This document shows, piece after piece, positions 51,566 to 60,457 of a stretch of 64,000 nt of DNA (positions within the stretch are counted from its first letter, which is position 1; every line of letters starts with the position of its first letter). The notes beneath the pieces are model-generated. The model was not told where the DNA came from. It worked only from the letters and a program-made list of their open reading frames with translations, and made no database searches. The translations under genes and the position numbers were made by a program. The DNA comes from JBBKXP01 sp038251315. GTDB lineage: Bacteria > Pseudomonadota > Alphaproteobacteria > Rhodobacterales > Rhodobacteraceae. The stretch spans positions 13,776-77,775 of the forward strand of contig JBBSBK010000002.1 of NCBI GenBank assembly GCA_038251315.1, read 5' to 3'.

Positions 51566-52441
51566 ATGCAGATCGTCTATCATATCGGTGCCAACTGCAC
51601 AGACGACGACCGCCTCCTCAAATCCCTGCTGCGCAATGCCGAGGCATTTTCGGCGCAGGGCATCCGGGTACCCGGCCCCGGCAAATACCGCCGCCTGATC
51701 CGCGAAACCATCCAGAACCTGGCCGGGGCCGACCCCGCCCCCGATACCCGCGACATCCTGATCGACACGATTCTGGACGACGACGAGACAACCCGGCTGG
51801 TGATGTCCAATTCAGCTTTTATCTGCGTTCCGTTCCGGGTGTTCGAAAACGGCATGTTCTACCACCTGATCGAACCCAAGGTGCGCGGGTTGCAACAGTT
51901 GTTTCCGGCCGACGAGATTGAACTGTTCCTTGGTCTGCGCAATCCGGCGACCCTGATCCCGGCGCTTTACGCCAGCGTCAAGAACAAGAGCCTGACCGAT
52001 TTCATGCACGACATGCCGCCCGATCAGGTTCGCTGGTCGGACGTGATCCGCCGGATCCGCGCCTGCGCCCCAGACGCCCGGCTGACCGTCTGGTGCAACG
52101 AGGATACGCCGCTGATCTGGTCGCAACTGATCCGCGAAATGTCAGGTGTTGATCCGCTGACCAAGATCGTCGGCGGCTTTGACCTGCTGGCGGCGATCAT
52201 GTCCCCCGAAGGAATGAACCGGTTCCTGAGCTACCTGAAATCGCATCCGCCGCAGACCGAGGTACAGAAACGCCGGATCATCGCGGCGTTTCTGGATAAA
52301 TACGCGCTGGAGTCCGAGATCGAAGACGAGGTCGATCTCCCCGGCTGGACCGAGGCCGTGCTGAACGATCTGACCGCAATCTATGACGACGACGTCGAAG
52401 CGATTTCACGCATGGAGGGCGTGAATTTCATCAGCCCCTGA
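51566..52441 (+). CDS. Conserved hypothetical protein, possibly sulfotransferase-like
   Basis: From ATG 51566 this is a 291-aa soluble protein. The start MQIVYHIGANCTDDDRLLKS followed by an arginine-rich helix looks loosely like the PAPS-binding start of prokaryotic sulfotransferase-fold proteins, and FLGLRNPATLIPALYAS resembles the second conserved block (a polypeptide-binding R-N-P segment) of that fold. The P-loop itself is not standard, so the assignment is weak. No signal peptide. Its neighbours give no functional clue. Confidence 0.55.
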   Translation: MQIVYHIGANCTDDDRLLKSLLRNAEAFSAQGIRVPGPGKYRRLIRETIQNLAGADPAPDTRDILIDTILDDDETTRLVMSNSAFICVPFRVFENGMFYHLIEPKVRGLQQLFPADEIELFLGLRNPATLIPALYASVKNKSLTDFMHDMPPDQVRWSDVIRRIRACAPDARLTVWCNEDTPLIWSQLIREMSGVDPLTKIVGGFDLLAAIMSPEGMNRFLSYLKSHPPQTEVQKRRIIAAFLDKYALESEIEDEVDLPGWTEAVLNDLTAIYDDDVEAISRMEGVNFISP

Positions 52442-52484
52442 AGCGATCCGGATTTTAATTGATGCAATGCGAATCTGAGCCGCC

Positions 52485-52745
52485 CTAGGCCATGCCCAGC
52501 GCCGCCTTGTACATCTCAAGCACCGCTTCTTCTTCGGCGATATCGTCGGCGTCACGCTTGCGCAGGGCGATCACCTTGCGCAGCACCTTGGTGTCGTAAC
52601 CGCGGCCCTTGGCCTCGGCCATGACTTCTTTCTGGGCATCAGCAATGTCTTTCTTTTCGGCCTCCAGCCGCTCGAACCGTTCGACGAACTGGCGCAGCTC
52701 GGCCCCGGCGACGGTGGTGCTGGTGTCGATGACGTCGTCGGGCAT
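52485..52745 (-). CDS. gapR: GapR-family nucleoid-associated protein (DUF2312)
   Basis: This 86-aa, mostly helical protein matches GapR, which binds overtwisted AT-rich DNA ahead of polymerases and helps topoisomerases; it is essential in Caulobacter. The central coiled coil LRQFVERFERLEAEKKDIADAQ and the KGRGYDTKVLRKVIALRK segment are characteristic. A strong AAGGAG Shine-Dalgarno precedes ATG 52745. Confidence 0.93.
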   Translation of the reverse strand: MPDDVIDTSTTVAGAELRQFVERFERLEAEKKDIADAQKEVMAEAKGRGYDTKVLRKVIALRKRDADDIAEEEAVLEMYKAALGMA

Positions 52746-52880
52746 GGCAGTCTCCTTGGGGCTGATTTGGCTCCTTCCCTAGACCGCCGGGCGGACCCCC
52801 GCAAGGGCGGGTCTTGCGATAATCCGCCCTGGCGGGTATCGGCTGGAGCCAGCAATCACGGGGCCATTTGGGGGAATGCC

Positions 52881-53096
52881 ATGCAGTATCTGATCTGGGC
52901 CGGGGCGGCGATTGCCCTGATCGGGCTAGCGGGGATCGTCGCCAGCATGGTGCGCGTCACCCGTGCCCGGCGCGCCGGGCTGTCAGATACAGATCTGCGA
53001 GCTCGGATCGCGGCAACACTGCCACTCAACCTCGGGGCGCTGTTTGTAGCGGTGATCGGGTTGATGTGCGTGGTTGTCGGCATACTGCTGCGCTGA
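52881..53096 (+). CDS. Small two-helix membrane protein
   Basis: This 71-aa protein starts at ATG 52881 with GGGGGAA upstream. Two transmembrane helices (about 3-23 and 47-68) flank a basic cytoplasmic loop (VRVTRARRAGLS). Conserved, uncharacterised proteins of this kind occur next to gapR in related genomes as far as I recall; function unknown. It ends 3 nt before the convergent enoyl-CoA hydratase gene. Confidence 0.65.
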   Translation: MQYLIWAGAAIALIGLAGIVASMVRVTRARRAGLSDTDLRARIAATLPLNLGALFVAVIGLMCVVVGILLR

Positions 53097-53099
53097 ACC

Positions 53100-54437
53100 T
53101 CACCGCAATTCAGGTGCGTCGAAGCCATCGGCATATTTCAGGGCCTCGATCATGACCGGTGGCGGCGTCCAGACCGGATCGTCGGCCGTCCACTGGTCCA
53201 TCTCGGCCCGCAGGTCCAGCAGACCAAAGGCCTGCGCCGCCGCCATCGGGCCGCCACGCCAGCGCTGGAACCCGGCACCGTGGACGATCAGGGCATCGAC
53301 GGCACCCGCATCGGCCACTGCCCCTTGGGCAATCTGGCGCCCGCCCTCGGCCATCATCGCGGCGATCAGGCGGCGTTGCAGGTCCGCCAGATCGGTCCCG
53401 GTCGCCGGATCGCCGCCGCCGAACGGACCCGCGCGCAGCCCAAGGGCCATTGCCGCGTCGTCGATCCGGGCTGCGGCCTCACCCTGCGCCACCAGCGCCG
53501 AGGCCGCCCGAGCTAACGCGGCCAAGACCAGATCGACAACGGCCTGCCCTGCCGGCGTCACTGCGAAACTGCCGCCGCTGCGCCCCAGCAGGGTTTTGGC
53601 GACCTGCCTTTCGGCCACAAAGATATGGCGCAGGGCACGTGACTGGGGATGCGCCAGACAATCGCGCAGGCAGGTCGCCGCGTAGGCCTGTCCGGCGTCG
53701 AAGGGCAAAAGCAGCGCCGCCTCGACGCAATCGACCAGCCGCTTTGGCGCATTGAGGTGGCTGGCGCCCAGCGCCGCACGCCGGTCGGTCACCGCCTGCA
53801 GATAGACCGCGCCGTCCGTCAACCGGTCACGGCGCAGTCGGGTCGGGCGCGGTCCGTCGCTCTGGGTTATCAGCTTGCGGGCGAACCCGGTTGCCGCCGT
53901 CAGCACGTCCCCCGCGATGATCCCGTCGATCAGGCCCAGTTTCTGCGCCGGCCCGGCCGCCAGCGCGCGGCCCCCCAGAAGCATGTCGAGCGCGCCGGCT
54001 GCCCCGGTCAGTCGGGGCAACCGCTGGGTGCCGCCCGCGCCGGGGATCAGGCCCAGCGTCACCTCGGGAAGGCCGATCGCGGCCTCGGCAACCGCAAGCC
54101 GGTAATGCGCCGCCAGCGCCAGTTCGGCGCCGCCGCCCAACGCCGTTGCGTGCAGGGCAGCGATGACGGGACGCGGGCAGTTTTCAATGAGGTCGCAAAG
54201 GGCGCTTAGCCGCAATCCGGTTGCGGACTGACCAAAAGCGCGGATATCCGAGCCTGCCGAAAACATCTGCCCGGTCGCTACCAGAACCACCGCAGCGATT
54301 CCGGATTGCTCTGCAATGTCACCGAAAGCGTCCGACAATGCGTTGACGACATCATCCGACAGCGTGTTCACCGGCGGGGCGTCCAGCGTGACAATAGCCA
54401 CCCCGTCCCTGACCTGCAACTTGACAAGCTGTGCCAT
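53100..54437 (-). CDS. Enoyl-CoA hydratase/isomerase, FadJ-like but lacking the NAD-binding dehydrogenase domain
   Basis: From ATG 54437 this is 445 aa; full FadJ-type proteins are about 700. Residues 1-190 are a crotonase domain with both catalytic glutamates, Glu105 (GGGAELALA) and Glu125 (LPEVTLGLIPGAGGTQRL). The FadJ linker follows (LLLPFDAGQAY, SRALRHIFVAER) to about 260. The Rossmann domain of 3-hydroxyacyl-CoA dehydrogenase is then missing, and the frame continues in the C-terminal dehydrogenase helices (ARIDDAAMALGLRAGPFGGGD; GGPMAAAQAFGL). It should hydrate enoyl-CoA but not oxidise the product. Confidence 0.8.
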   Translation of the reverse strand: MAQLVKLQVRDGVAIVTLDAPPVNTLSDDVVNALSDAFGDIAEQSGIAAVVLVATGQMFSAGSDIRAFGQSATGLRLSALCDLIENCPRPVIAALHATALGGGAELALAAHYRLAVAEAAIGLPEVTLGLIPGAGGTQRLPRLTGAAGALDMLLGGRALAAGPAQKLGLIDGIIAGDVLTAATGFARKLITQSDGPRPTRLRRDRLTDGAVYLQAVTDRRAALGASHLNAPKRLVDCVEAALLLPFDAGQAYAATCLRDCLAHPQSRALRHIFVAERQVAKTLLGRSGGSFAVTPAGQAVVDLVLAALARAASALVAQGEAAARIDDAAMALGLRAGPFGGGDPATGTDLADLQRRLIAAMMAEGGRQIAQGAVADAGAVDALIVHGAGFQRWRGGPMAAAQAFGLLDLRAEMDQWTADDPVWTPPPVMIEALKYADGFDAPELR

Positions 54438-54578
54438 GAAGACCCCCGCAACTGCCCACATTAGGGCGCGTTGGGGCCAAAAGTGCAAGGGCGTCGGTGC
54501 AAACCTTATGGCCGCACCGCCGGTTGAAATTTCATGGCCAGCCTCTACAATGGGCGCATCCTAACAGGCGCACTACTC

Positions 54579-55442
54579 ATGTCCCCCACCGTCAAAGCCT
54601 TTTTCGACATGGCGACCAACACCGTATCCTATGTCGTGCGCGACCCGCAGGGCACCGCCTGTGCGGTCATCGATTCGGTGCTGGATTTCGACCAACCGTC
54701 AGGTCGCACCGATACCGCCTCGGCCGATACGGTGATCGGCTGGATCGAGGCGGAAGGACTCAAGCTCGAATGGATCCTCGAAACCCACGTTCACGCCGAC
54801 CACCTGTCGGCGGCCCCCTACATTCAGGAACGCCTTGGCGGCAAGATCGGAATCGGCGACCGGATTACCATCGTGCAGGACACCTTTGGCAAGGTCTTCA
54901 ACGAGGGCACCAGGTTTCAGCGTGACGGGTCGCAGTTCGACGCCTTGTTCAAGCATGGCGACAGTTTTCACATCGGGCAGATGCGCGCCGATGTGCTGCA
55001 CACGCCGGGGCATACGCCCGCCTGCCTGACCTATGTGATCGGCGATGCCGCCTTTGTCGGCGATACCCTGTTCATGCCCGACTTCGGCACCGCGCGGTGC
55101 GACTTTCCGGGCGGATCGGCCAGCGACCTTTACGTCTCGATCCAGGCGATCCTCGCCCTGCCCGATGCCACGCGGGTCTTTGTCGGACACGATTACAAGG
55201 CGCCGGGGCGTGAGAATTTCGCCTGGGAAACCACTGTCGGCGAACAGAAGGCGCTGAACGTCCATATTGGCGCGGGCCGCCCGCTGGCCGAATTCGTGGC
55301 GATGCGGCAGGCCCGTGACAAGACCTTGGGGATGCCCCGGCTGATCCTGCCATCGCTGCAGGTGAACATGCGCGGCGGCCGGATGCCGGAACCAGAGGAT
55401 AATGGGACAAGCTACCTCAAGACCCCGATCAACACACTGTAG
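54579..55442 (+). CDS. blh: MBL-fold persulfide-dioxygenase-like hydrolase (Blh type)
   Basis: From ATG 54579 this is a 287-aa metallo-beta-lactamase-fold protein with THVHADHLSA (metal site) at about 70-79, HTPGHTPACLTY and FVGDTLFMPDFG, and VGHDYKAP. This is the ETHE1/Blh group: mononuclear-iron persulfide dioxygenases that turn glutathione persulfide into sulfite during sulfide detoxification. A DUF442 gene and a broken YeeE/YedE gene follow, the usual bigR-blh neighbourhood, though no bigR is visible. The start has no good Shine-Dalgarno. Confidence 0.87.
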   Translation: MSPTVKAFFDMATNTVSYVVRDPQGTACAVIDSVLDFDQPSGRTDTASADTVIGWIEAEGLKLEWILETHVHADHLSAAPYIQERLGGKIGIGDRITIVQDTFGKVFNEGTRFQRDGSQFDALFKHGDSFHIGQMRADVLHTPGHTPACLTYVIGDAAFVGDTLFMPDFGTARCDFPGGSASDLYVSIQAILALPDATRVFVGHDYKAPGRENFAWETTVGEQKALNVHIGAGRPLAEFVAMRQARDKTLGMPRLILPSLQVNMRGGRMPEPEDNGTSYLKTPINTL

Positions 55443-55485
55443 GCGGGGGACCGATCGCAGGTGTATTGATGCCGTCAGATTGGAA

Positions 55486-55859
55486 ATGGGCCTCTTCGGA
55501 CGCGGGTTGATCGGCGCTGCCGCGGCGCTGTTCCTGCTGGTGAACGGGTGGATCATGGGCCCATCGGGTATCGTCGGCAAGGTGGTCGTTGGTTCGGCCA
55601 AAGGTCAAAGGGCGAACGGCTTTGGTTCATCGCGGGCCTGATCGGCAGGCCGGCCCTTCTGGGCTTGGCGATGCTGGTCGACATCGGCACCGGGCTGGCG
55701 AATGGCTGCACTTCCGGGCACGGGCCCTGCGGCATCCCGCGCCTGTCGCCGTGCGGGATCGTCGCGATGCCGGTCTGTATAGGTGCGGGCGGTCTGGCCG
55801 AAATGATCGCCGTACCGGCGCATCGCCGACGGCTCGACAGCGGCCCGGCGGCAGGCTAA
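55486..55859 (+). pseudogene. YeeE/YedE (DUF395) sulfur-compound transporter, broken
   Basis: ATG 55486 opens MGLFGRGLIGAAAALFLLVN, the first helix of a YeeE/YedE transporter, and runs to a stop at 55641. About 55605-55615 the family sequence moves to another frame (LWFIAGLIGRPALL), skips the middle of the protein, and resumes with GLANGCTSGHGPCGIPRLSP, including the conserved CTSGHG cysteine. So there is a frameshift and a deletion of several helices. The working gene would import thiosulfate-like sulfur compounds. Confidence 0.8.
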
Positions 55860-55867
55860 CACATCGC

Positions 55868-56299
55868 ATGGACATCCGCCGCATCACCCCCGCCTACGCC
55901 GTGTCGCCCCAGATCGCGCCCGAGGATGTGGCCGCGATCAAGGCCGCAGGCTTTGCCACGATCATCTGCAACCGCCCGGACGCCGAAGTGCCGCCGGGCC
56001 TGCAAGCCGCCGATATCGGTGCTGCAGCGCAGGCCGCGGGGCTGGCGTTCGTGGTCAACATGGTGACGCACCAGACCCTGAACATGGACGTGGTGCGGGT
56101 CCAGACCGATGCGGCTGCGACCGCGAGCGGTCCGGTTTTGGCCTATTGCGCGTCCGGCACGCGGTCGTCAATCGTTTGGTCGCTGGGTCAGGCAGGCAAG
56201 ATGGATGCAGACGCGATCATCGCGGCGACGGCGCAGGCGGGCTACGATCTGGCGGGCTTGAAACCTCGGCTTGATGCGCTGGCCGCCGGTCAGGGTTGA
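55868..56299 (+). CDS. DUF442/TIGR01244-type phosphatase/rhodanese-like domain protein
   Basis: This 143-aa protein matches the stand-alone N-terminal domain of Blh proteins: SPQIAPEDVAAIKAAGFATI (about 13-32), IICNRPDAE and the active-site loop AYCASGTRSSIVW with Cys at about 97. The CxxGxRS loop is of the cysteine-phosphatase/rhodanese type, so sulfur transfer in the persulfide pathway is likely. Start ATG 55868 follows the YeeE/YedE pseudogene by 8 nt. Confidence 0.88.
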   Translation: MDIRRITPAYAVSPQIAPEDVAAIKAAGFATIICNRPDAEVPPGLQAADIGAAAQAAGLAFVVNMVTHQTLNMDVVRVQTDAAATASGPVLAYCASGTRSSIVWSLGQAGKMDADAIIAATAQAGYDLAGLKPRLDALAAGQG

Positions 56300-56391
56300 G
56301 CGCCAAGGGGTCCGCAGGGTCTTGAATCACATCACGCAGGGTTGCCGCGTGGCGCCAAGTCCCCGCAAATTCACTCCGATCGCAAGGGCCG

Positions 56392-57384
56392 TCAATCGAT
56401 CAACGCCTGTGCCCTGTCGCCACCATCGGCCTCTCGTTGGGATGGGACCACAGCCCCGACCGTCGTGCGCCGGCCGGCCAGCATGGTATCGCGCATCTGC
56501 AAGGCAGCGGCCCCTTCGATCCGTACTGCCCGCAGACCGGCGGCCTGTCCCAGACGCGCCTGCACCAGCGTTGCGCCATCGGACCCTTCCAGCCGGACCG
56601 AACCGACCGTGGTGCCGTCCAGTGGTATGACTTGCCCGACGCTGAATTCTTCGATGGCCCGCAGGGGCAGACGCAAGCGGTGCAACACCGCGACGAGTTC
56701 CGCCGGGGCGGCCATCACGGCTTTGCGCAACTGTTGCGCCCACGATCCCGGCCCGGTGTCTGCCACCGTCGGCACCTTGATTCCGCGTTGCGACGGCAGC
56801 GCCAGGGTCAGCGTACCAACCCGCCCCGCCACCGCAAAATCAATGCCGAAGCGGACCAGCCTGAACGTTCCGTCTGCCAGCATCATACCGGCGGCGCGTG
56901 GTGCCAGAACCCGCGCCGCAATGCCATAACCATCCGCCCAGCCTGCCAGATCGCCGCCGGTCGCCGCCGCAGGCAAACCACCCAGAAACGCCGCAAGGAC
57001 CGGCTGCGTCAGCGCCAGATCAGTCCCGGTCAGGCGCCGCGCCGACGGGACCATCGCCACCAGCCGACCCATGGTCTGGCGTTCGACAATCGCCATGACC
57101 GTCTGTGCATCGGCGGCGATCAGTCCCGCTGGGCCAACCGGCCCATCGACGCCGACCAACATGTCATCGGGGTCGAGCGCATCGATCAAATCGTCGAGCC
57201 CGACGACCGCCACCGTCACCCCGGTCACACTGATCGCCAGGCCAACCGCCTGATCGGCGGCCTTTTCAAGCGCCAGACGCAACACGCGTTCCGGCGACAT
57301 GGTGCCGTCGGATACCACAGACCCGGCCGGTGCCGTCGCGCCGGTCTTGCGCCGCAGAATGGAGAGTTCGGACGATTTCGCCAT
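56392..57384 (-). CDS. FliM/FliN-type flagellar switch-like protein (SpoA domain)
   Basis: This 330-aa protein ends with a SpoA domain (AELVAVLHRLRLPLRAIEEF, then GQVIPL and VQARLGQAAGLRAVRI, about 225-300), the fold that forms the flagellar C-ring in FliM/FliN. The N-terminal 220 residues resemble the CheC-like middle domain of FliM only distantly, and the EIDALL CheY-binding motif at the FliM N-terminus is not present. No other flagellar genes are in the window. It is either a divergent Rhodobacterales FliM standing alone or a related secretion-ring protein. Confidence 0.7.
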   Translation of the reverse strand: MAKSSELSILRRKTGATAPAGSVVSDGTMSPERVLRLALEKAADQAVGLAISVTGVTVAVVGLDDLIDALDPDDMLVGVDGPVGPAGLIAADAQTVMAIVERQTMGRLVAMVPSARRLTGTDLALTQPVLAAFLGGLPAAATGGDLAGWADGYGIAARVLAPRAAGMMLADGTFRLVRFGIDFAVAGRVGTLTLALPSQRGIKVPTVADTGPGSWAQQLRKAVMAAPAELVAVLHRLRLPLRAIEEFSVGQVIPLDGTTVGSVRLEGSDGATLVQARLGQAAGLRAVRIEGAAALQMRDTMLAGRRTTVGAVVPSQREADGGDRAQALID

Positions 57385-57473
57385 TGGATCCGTTCATCGG
57401 CTGCACCAAGCCTTACCCTTTCAGGCCTGCCGCTACACTAGGACAAGGGCCGTGAACAAATAGCTAACCCGCG

Positions 57474-60155
57474 CTACTGCGCCGCCAGCGCCAGCGGTTG
57501 CGGCAGCGTCACCCGGAACGCAGCACCGCCCTGCCCCGGCAGGTAGGCGATGCCACCGCCCAGACGGGTCATGATCTCGCGGCAGATCGCCAGCCCGAGC
57601 CCTGCGCCCCCGGCCTTGCCCTGATCGCCAAGACGCGAGAACTTTTCAAAAATCACCTGCTGGCTGTCGGCGTCGATACCGCTGCCATTGTCGGTGAAAT
57701 CGACCACCTGAACCCCGTTGACCTGATGCAGCCAGATCCGCAATTCGGGTTGCAGCGCATCGCAGTACTTGGCGGCGTTGGCGATCAGGTTGATGAAAAC
57801 CTGCGTCAGGCGGTCCAGATCGGTGGTCAGGGCCAGACTTTCAGCCCCCCGACGTCGCTGGATGACAATATCACCGGTGCCGACACCCGCCGCCGCAACA
57901 GCCCTGTCGATTACGTCGCGCAAACGACCGTCCTGCCGGTTCAGCGTCACCTGCCCGTTTTCCAGAACGGCGAGGTCGAGAAGATCGTCCAGCAGGCGGG
58001 TCAGGCGTTGCGCCTCGTCCTCGATGATCCCGGCATATTTGCGCTGATCGGCTGGGGAAATGCCCGGATCGCCGAGAATTTCGGAAAACGCCCGGATCGA
58101 GGTCATGGGGGTACGGAGCTCGTGGCTGATCTGACTCAGGAAGGCATCTTTTTGCACCGACAGCGCGGTCAGCTTTTCGTTCGCGTCCCGCAACTGGCGT
58201 GCGGTCCGTTCCTGTTCGGCCGACTTCGCCTCGAGCCGTGTGGAATATTCCATGATCTGCGCGGCTTCGTCGGCCACCGCGATCAGGTCCTGCACCGACA
58301 CGCTGGCCCCGGCAATGAGTTGACCGATCATCGCGTGCGCCGTCGCCGCCCCGACCGACCCCGCCAGTTCGCGTTCCAGCAGGGCGACGAAATCGGGCGT
58401 CACTTCGGGCAGATAACCGGCCTTGCCCTGAGCGGCGGCAGCACGCTGAAAGATCGCCTGCGCCTCGGTCGCGCCCAGGATCCGTTGCGACATCACCAGC
58501 AGATCCTCGGCCCCTGCCGCGCCTTGGGTCCAGGTCCGCGCCCCTGTCGAATGGTCGAATACGTTGACGAACTGGGCCCCCTGCAAACGTTCCAGCGGGG
58601 TCGGAAAGGTCAAGACCGAACCGATCACGAAAGCCCCGGTATTCAGCAGCATCGACCACAGGACAGCATGCACCACCGGGTCGATACCGGCGATCCCGAA
58701 CAGCGCCTGTGGCCGCAGCAACCCGATCCCGAAGGGCCCGTTCGCCAGCACGTCTATCGGGATCACTTCGCCAGCGCCGAAGCTGGGCAGGAACAGCGAC
58801 CACGCCCAGATCGCAAAGCCGGTCAGCAACCCCGCGGCTGCCCCCCAACGGGTCGCGCCACGCCAGAATATGCCGCCCAACATGGCTGGCAGGGTCTGCA
58901 CGACGCCGACGAACGAGATCAGGCCGATCGCCGCCAGCGCGGTGCCGCCCCCCGACAGGCGGTAATAGACATAGCCAAGGGCGAGAACTCCGGCAATCGA
59001 CAGGCGGCGGGCGAGCAGCACGACGCCGCGCACGTCGCCGCTGACCACGGCACTGGTGCGTCGGCTGCGCAGCCACAACGGCACGACGATATGGTTGCTG
59101 ACCATCGTGGCCAGCGCGATGGTGGCGACGATGACCATCGACGTGGCCGACGAAAAGCCGCCGAGGAACGACAGGATCGCCAACCCTTCGCGGCCCTGCG
59201 ACAACGGCAAGGTCAGCACGAACAGATCGGGGTTCGACCCGGCGGGCAACAGATCAAGGCCGACGACCGCGATGGGCACGACGAACAGGCTCATTGCCAG
59301 CATGTAAAGCGGAAAGGCCCATGCAGCGGTGGCCAGATGCCGTTCATCGGCGTTTTCGACCACCAGCACCTGAAACATCCGGGGCAGGCACAGCAGGGCC
59401 GCCGCCGACAGGAACATCAGCCCGGCCCAGCGCCCGCCCGACTGTTCCCAGTGTGCAATGGGCGAGGCGTCGATGCGCGCCAGCGTCGCTCCGACGCCGC
59501 CACCGATGCCCCAGACGACGAAAACGCCGACCGCGACAAGGGCGCAAAGCTTGACCACTGCCTCGACGGCGATGGCCATGACGATACCGTGGTGGCGTTC
59601 GTTGGCGTCCAGATTGCGGGTGCCGAACAGGATGGTGAAGACCACGAGGCCGGCGGCGACCCACAAGGCGGCGGCGTTCAGGTCGGCCGGCCCCCAGCCG
59701 GTGGCACCGTTATTCGCAAAGACCGAAAATGACAGTGTCACCGATTGCAGTTGCAGGGCGATATAGGGCGTCGATGCGGCGACCGCGATCAGCGTCACCA
59801 ACCCGCCCAGCACCGCCGATTTGCCATAGCGCGACGAAATCAGATCGGCGATCGAGGTGATCCGCTGGCTGCGTCCGATCCGCACCAGCTTGCGCAGGAT
59901 CAGCCACCAGCCGATGACGACCAGAGTCGGGCCAAGATAGATCGTCAGATACTCCAGCCCTGACCTGGCGGCATAGCCGACCGCGCCATAGAACGTCCAG
60001 GCGGTGCAGTAGATCGACAGAGACAGCGTGTAGATCAGCGGCGAACGTGTCCAACCGCCCTGCCCCGCCGCCGCCCGCCGTTCGGCGGCAAAGGCGATGA
60101 CGAACAGAAAGGCAACATAGGCCAGCGCGATCAGTATTAGCTGATTGAACGTCAT
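57474..60155 (-). CDS. Sodium-solute symporter/histidine kinase fusion (CbrA-like)
   Basis: This 893-aa protein has an N-terminal SSS (PutP-like) transporter of about 13 helices (residues 1-560, with TAWTFYGAVGYAARSGLEYL and TSIADLISSRYGK), then a linker with a coiled region, HisKA (SQISHELRTPMTSI, phospho-acceptor His678) and HATPase (NLIANAAKYC, DNGSGI, GGAGLGLAI). It should sense or carry a substrate and signal through phosphorylation. Its start overlaps the stop of a small membrane protein by one base; a single receiver gene is the first in the operon. Confidence 0.9.
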   Translation of the reverse strand: MTFNQLILIALAYVAFLFVIAFAAERRAAAGQGGWTRSPLIYTLSLSIYCTAWTFYGAVGYAARSGLEYLTIYLGPTLVVIGWWLILRKLVRIGRSQRITSIADLISSRYGKSAVLGGLVTLIAVAASTPYIALQLQSVTLSFSVFANNGATGWGPADLNAAALWVAAGLVVFTILFGTRNLDANERHHGIVMAIAVEAVVKLCALVAVGVFVVWGIGGGVGATLARIDASPIAHWEQSGGRWAGLMFLSAAALLCLPRMFQVLVVENADERHLATAAWAFPLYMLAMSLFVVPIAVVGLDLLPAGSNPDLFVLTLPLSQGREGLAILSFLGGFSSATSMVIVATIALATMVSNHIVVPLWLRSRRTSAVVSGDVRGVVLLARRLSIAGVLALGYVYYRLSGGGTALAAIGLISFVGVVQTLPAMLGGIFWRGATRWGAAAGLLTGFAIWAWSLFLPSFGAGEVIPIDVLANGPFGIGLLRPQALFGIAGIDPVVHAVLWSMLLNTGAFVIGSVLTFPTPLERLQGAQFVNVFDHSTGARTWTQGAAGAEDLLVMSQRILGATEAQAIFQRAAAAQGKAGYLPEVTPDFVALLERELAGSVGAATAHAMIGQLIAGASVSVQDLIAVADEAAQIMEYSTRLEAKSAEQERTARQLRDANEKLTALSVQKDAFLSQISHELRTPMTSIRAFSEILGDPGISPADQRKYAGIIEDEAQRLTRLLDDLLDLAVLENGQVTLNRQDGRLRDVIDRAVAAAGVGTGDIVIQRRRGAESLALTTDLDRLTQVFINLIANAAKYCDALQPELRIWLHQVNGVQVVDFTDNGSGIDADSQQVIFEKFSRLGDQGKAGGAGLGLAICREIMTRLGGGIAYLPGQGGAAFRVTLPQPLALAAQ

Positions 60156-60457
60156 CAGGCCCGGCCCGCCGGGGCGGCAGGATCGTCGCCGGATGCATCG
60201 TCAGAGCCTGTCAGTCGGCTGATGATCGCCGCGAGGGCGATCAGGATCACCCAGGTTGTGAACAGATAGACGATGGCGCCCGAAGTCATCTGGACCTCAC
60301 CCGTACCGGGACCATCACCGCGTTGCGGCCACAGCAACGGAATCATGAACAGCACCGCCCCGACCATCGGCAACAGACGCGCCATGTCCCGAATGCGGCG
60401 CTGGCGGTAGGACGCGCGCGGCACGAATACCGGCGGGCGGGGGGGGGGAGATGTCAT
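60155..60457 (-). CDS. Small two-helix membrane protein of the symporter-kinase operon
   Basis: From ATG 60457 this is a 100-aa protein with helices at about 29-45 and 62-80 and a short acidic tail. Small proteins of this kind accompany SSS-type transporters and kinases and may be an accessory subunit. It overlaps the receiver gene by 4 nt (ATGA) upstream and the kinase by 1 nt downstream, so all three are translated together. A run of nine G lies just upstream of its start. Confidence 0.75.
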   Translation of the reverse strand: MTSPPPRPPVFVPRASYRQRRIRDMARLLPMVGAVLFMIPLLWPQRGDGPGTGEVQMTSGAIVYLFTTWVILIALAAIISRLTGSDDASGDDPAAPAGRA

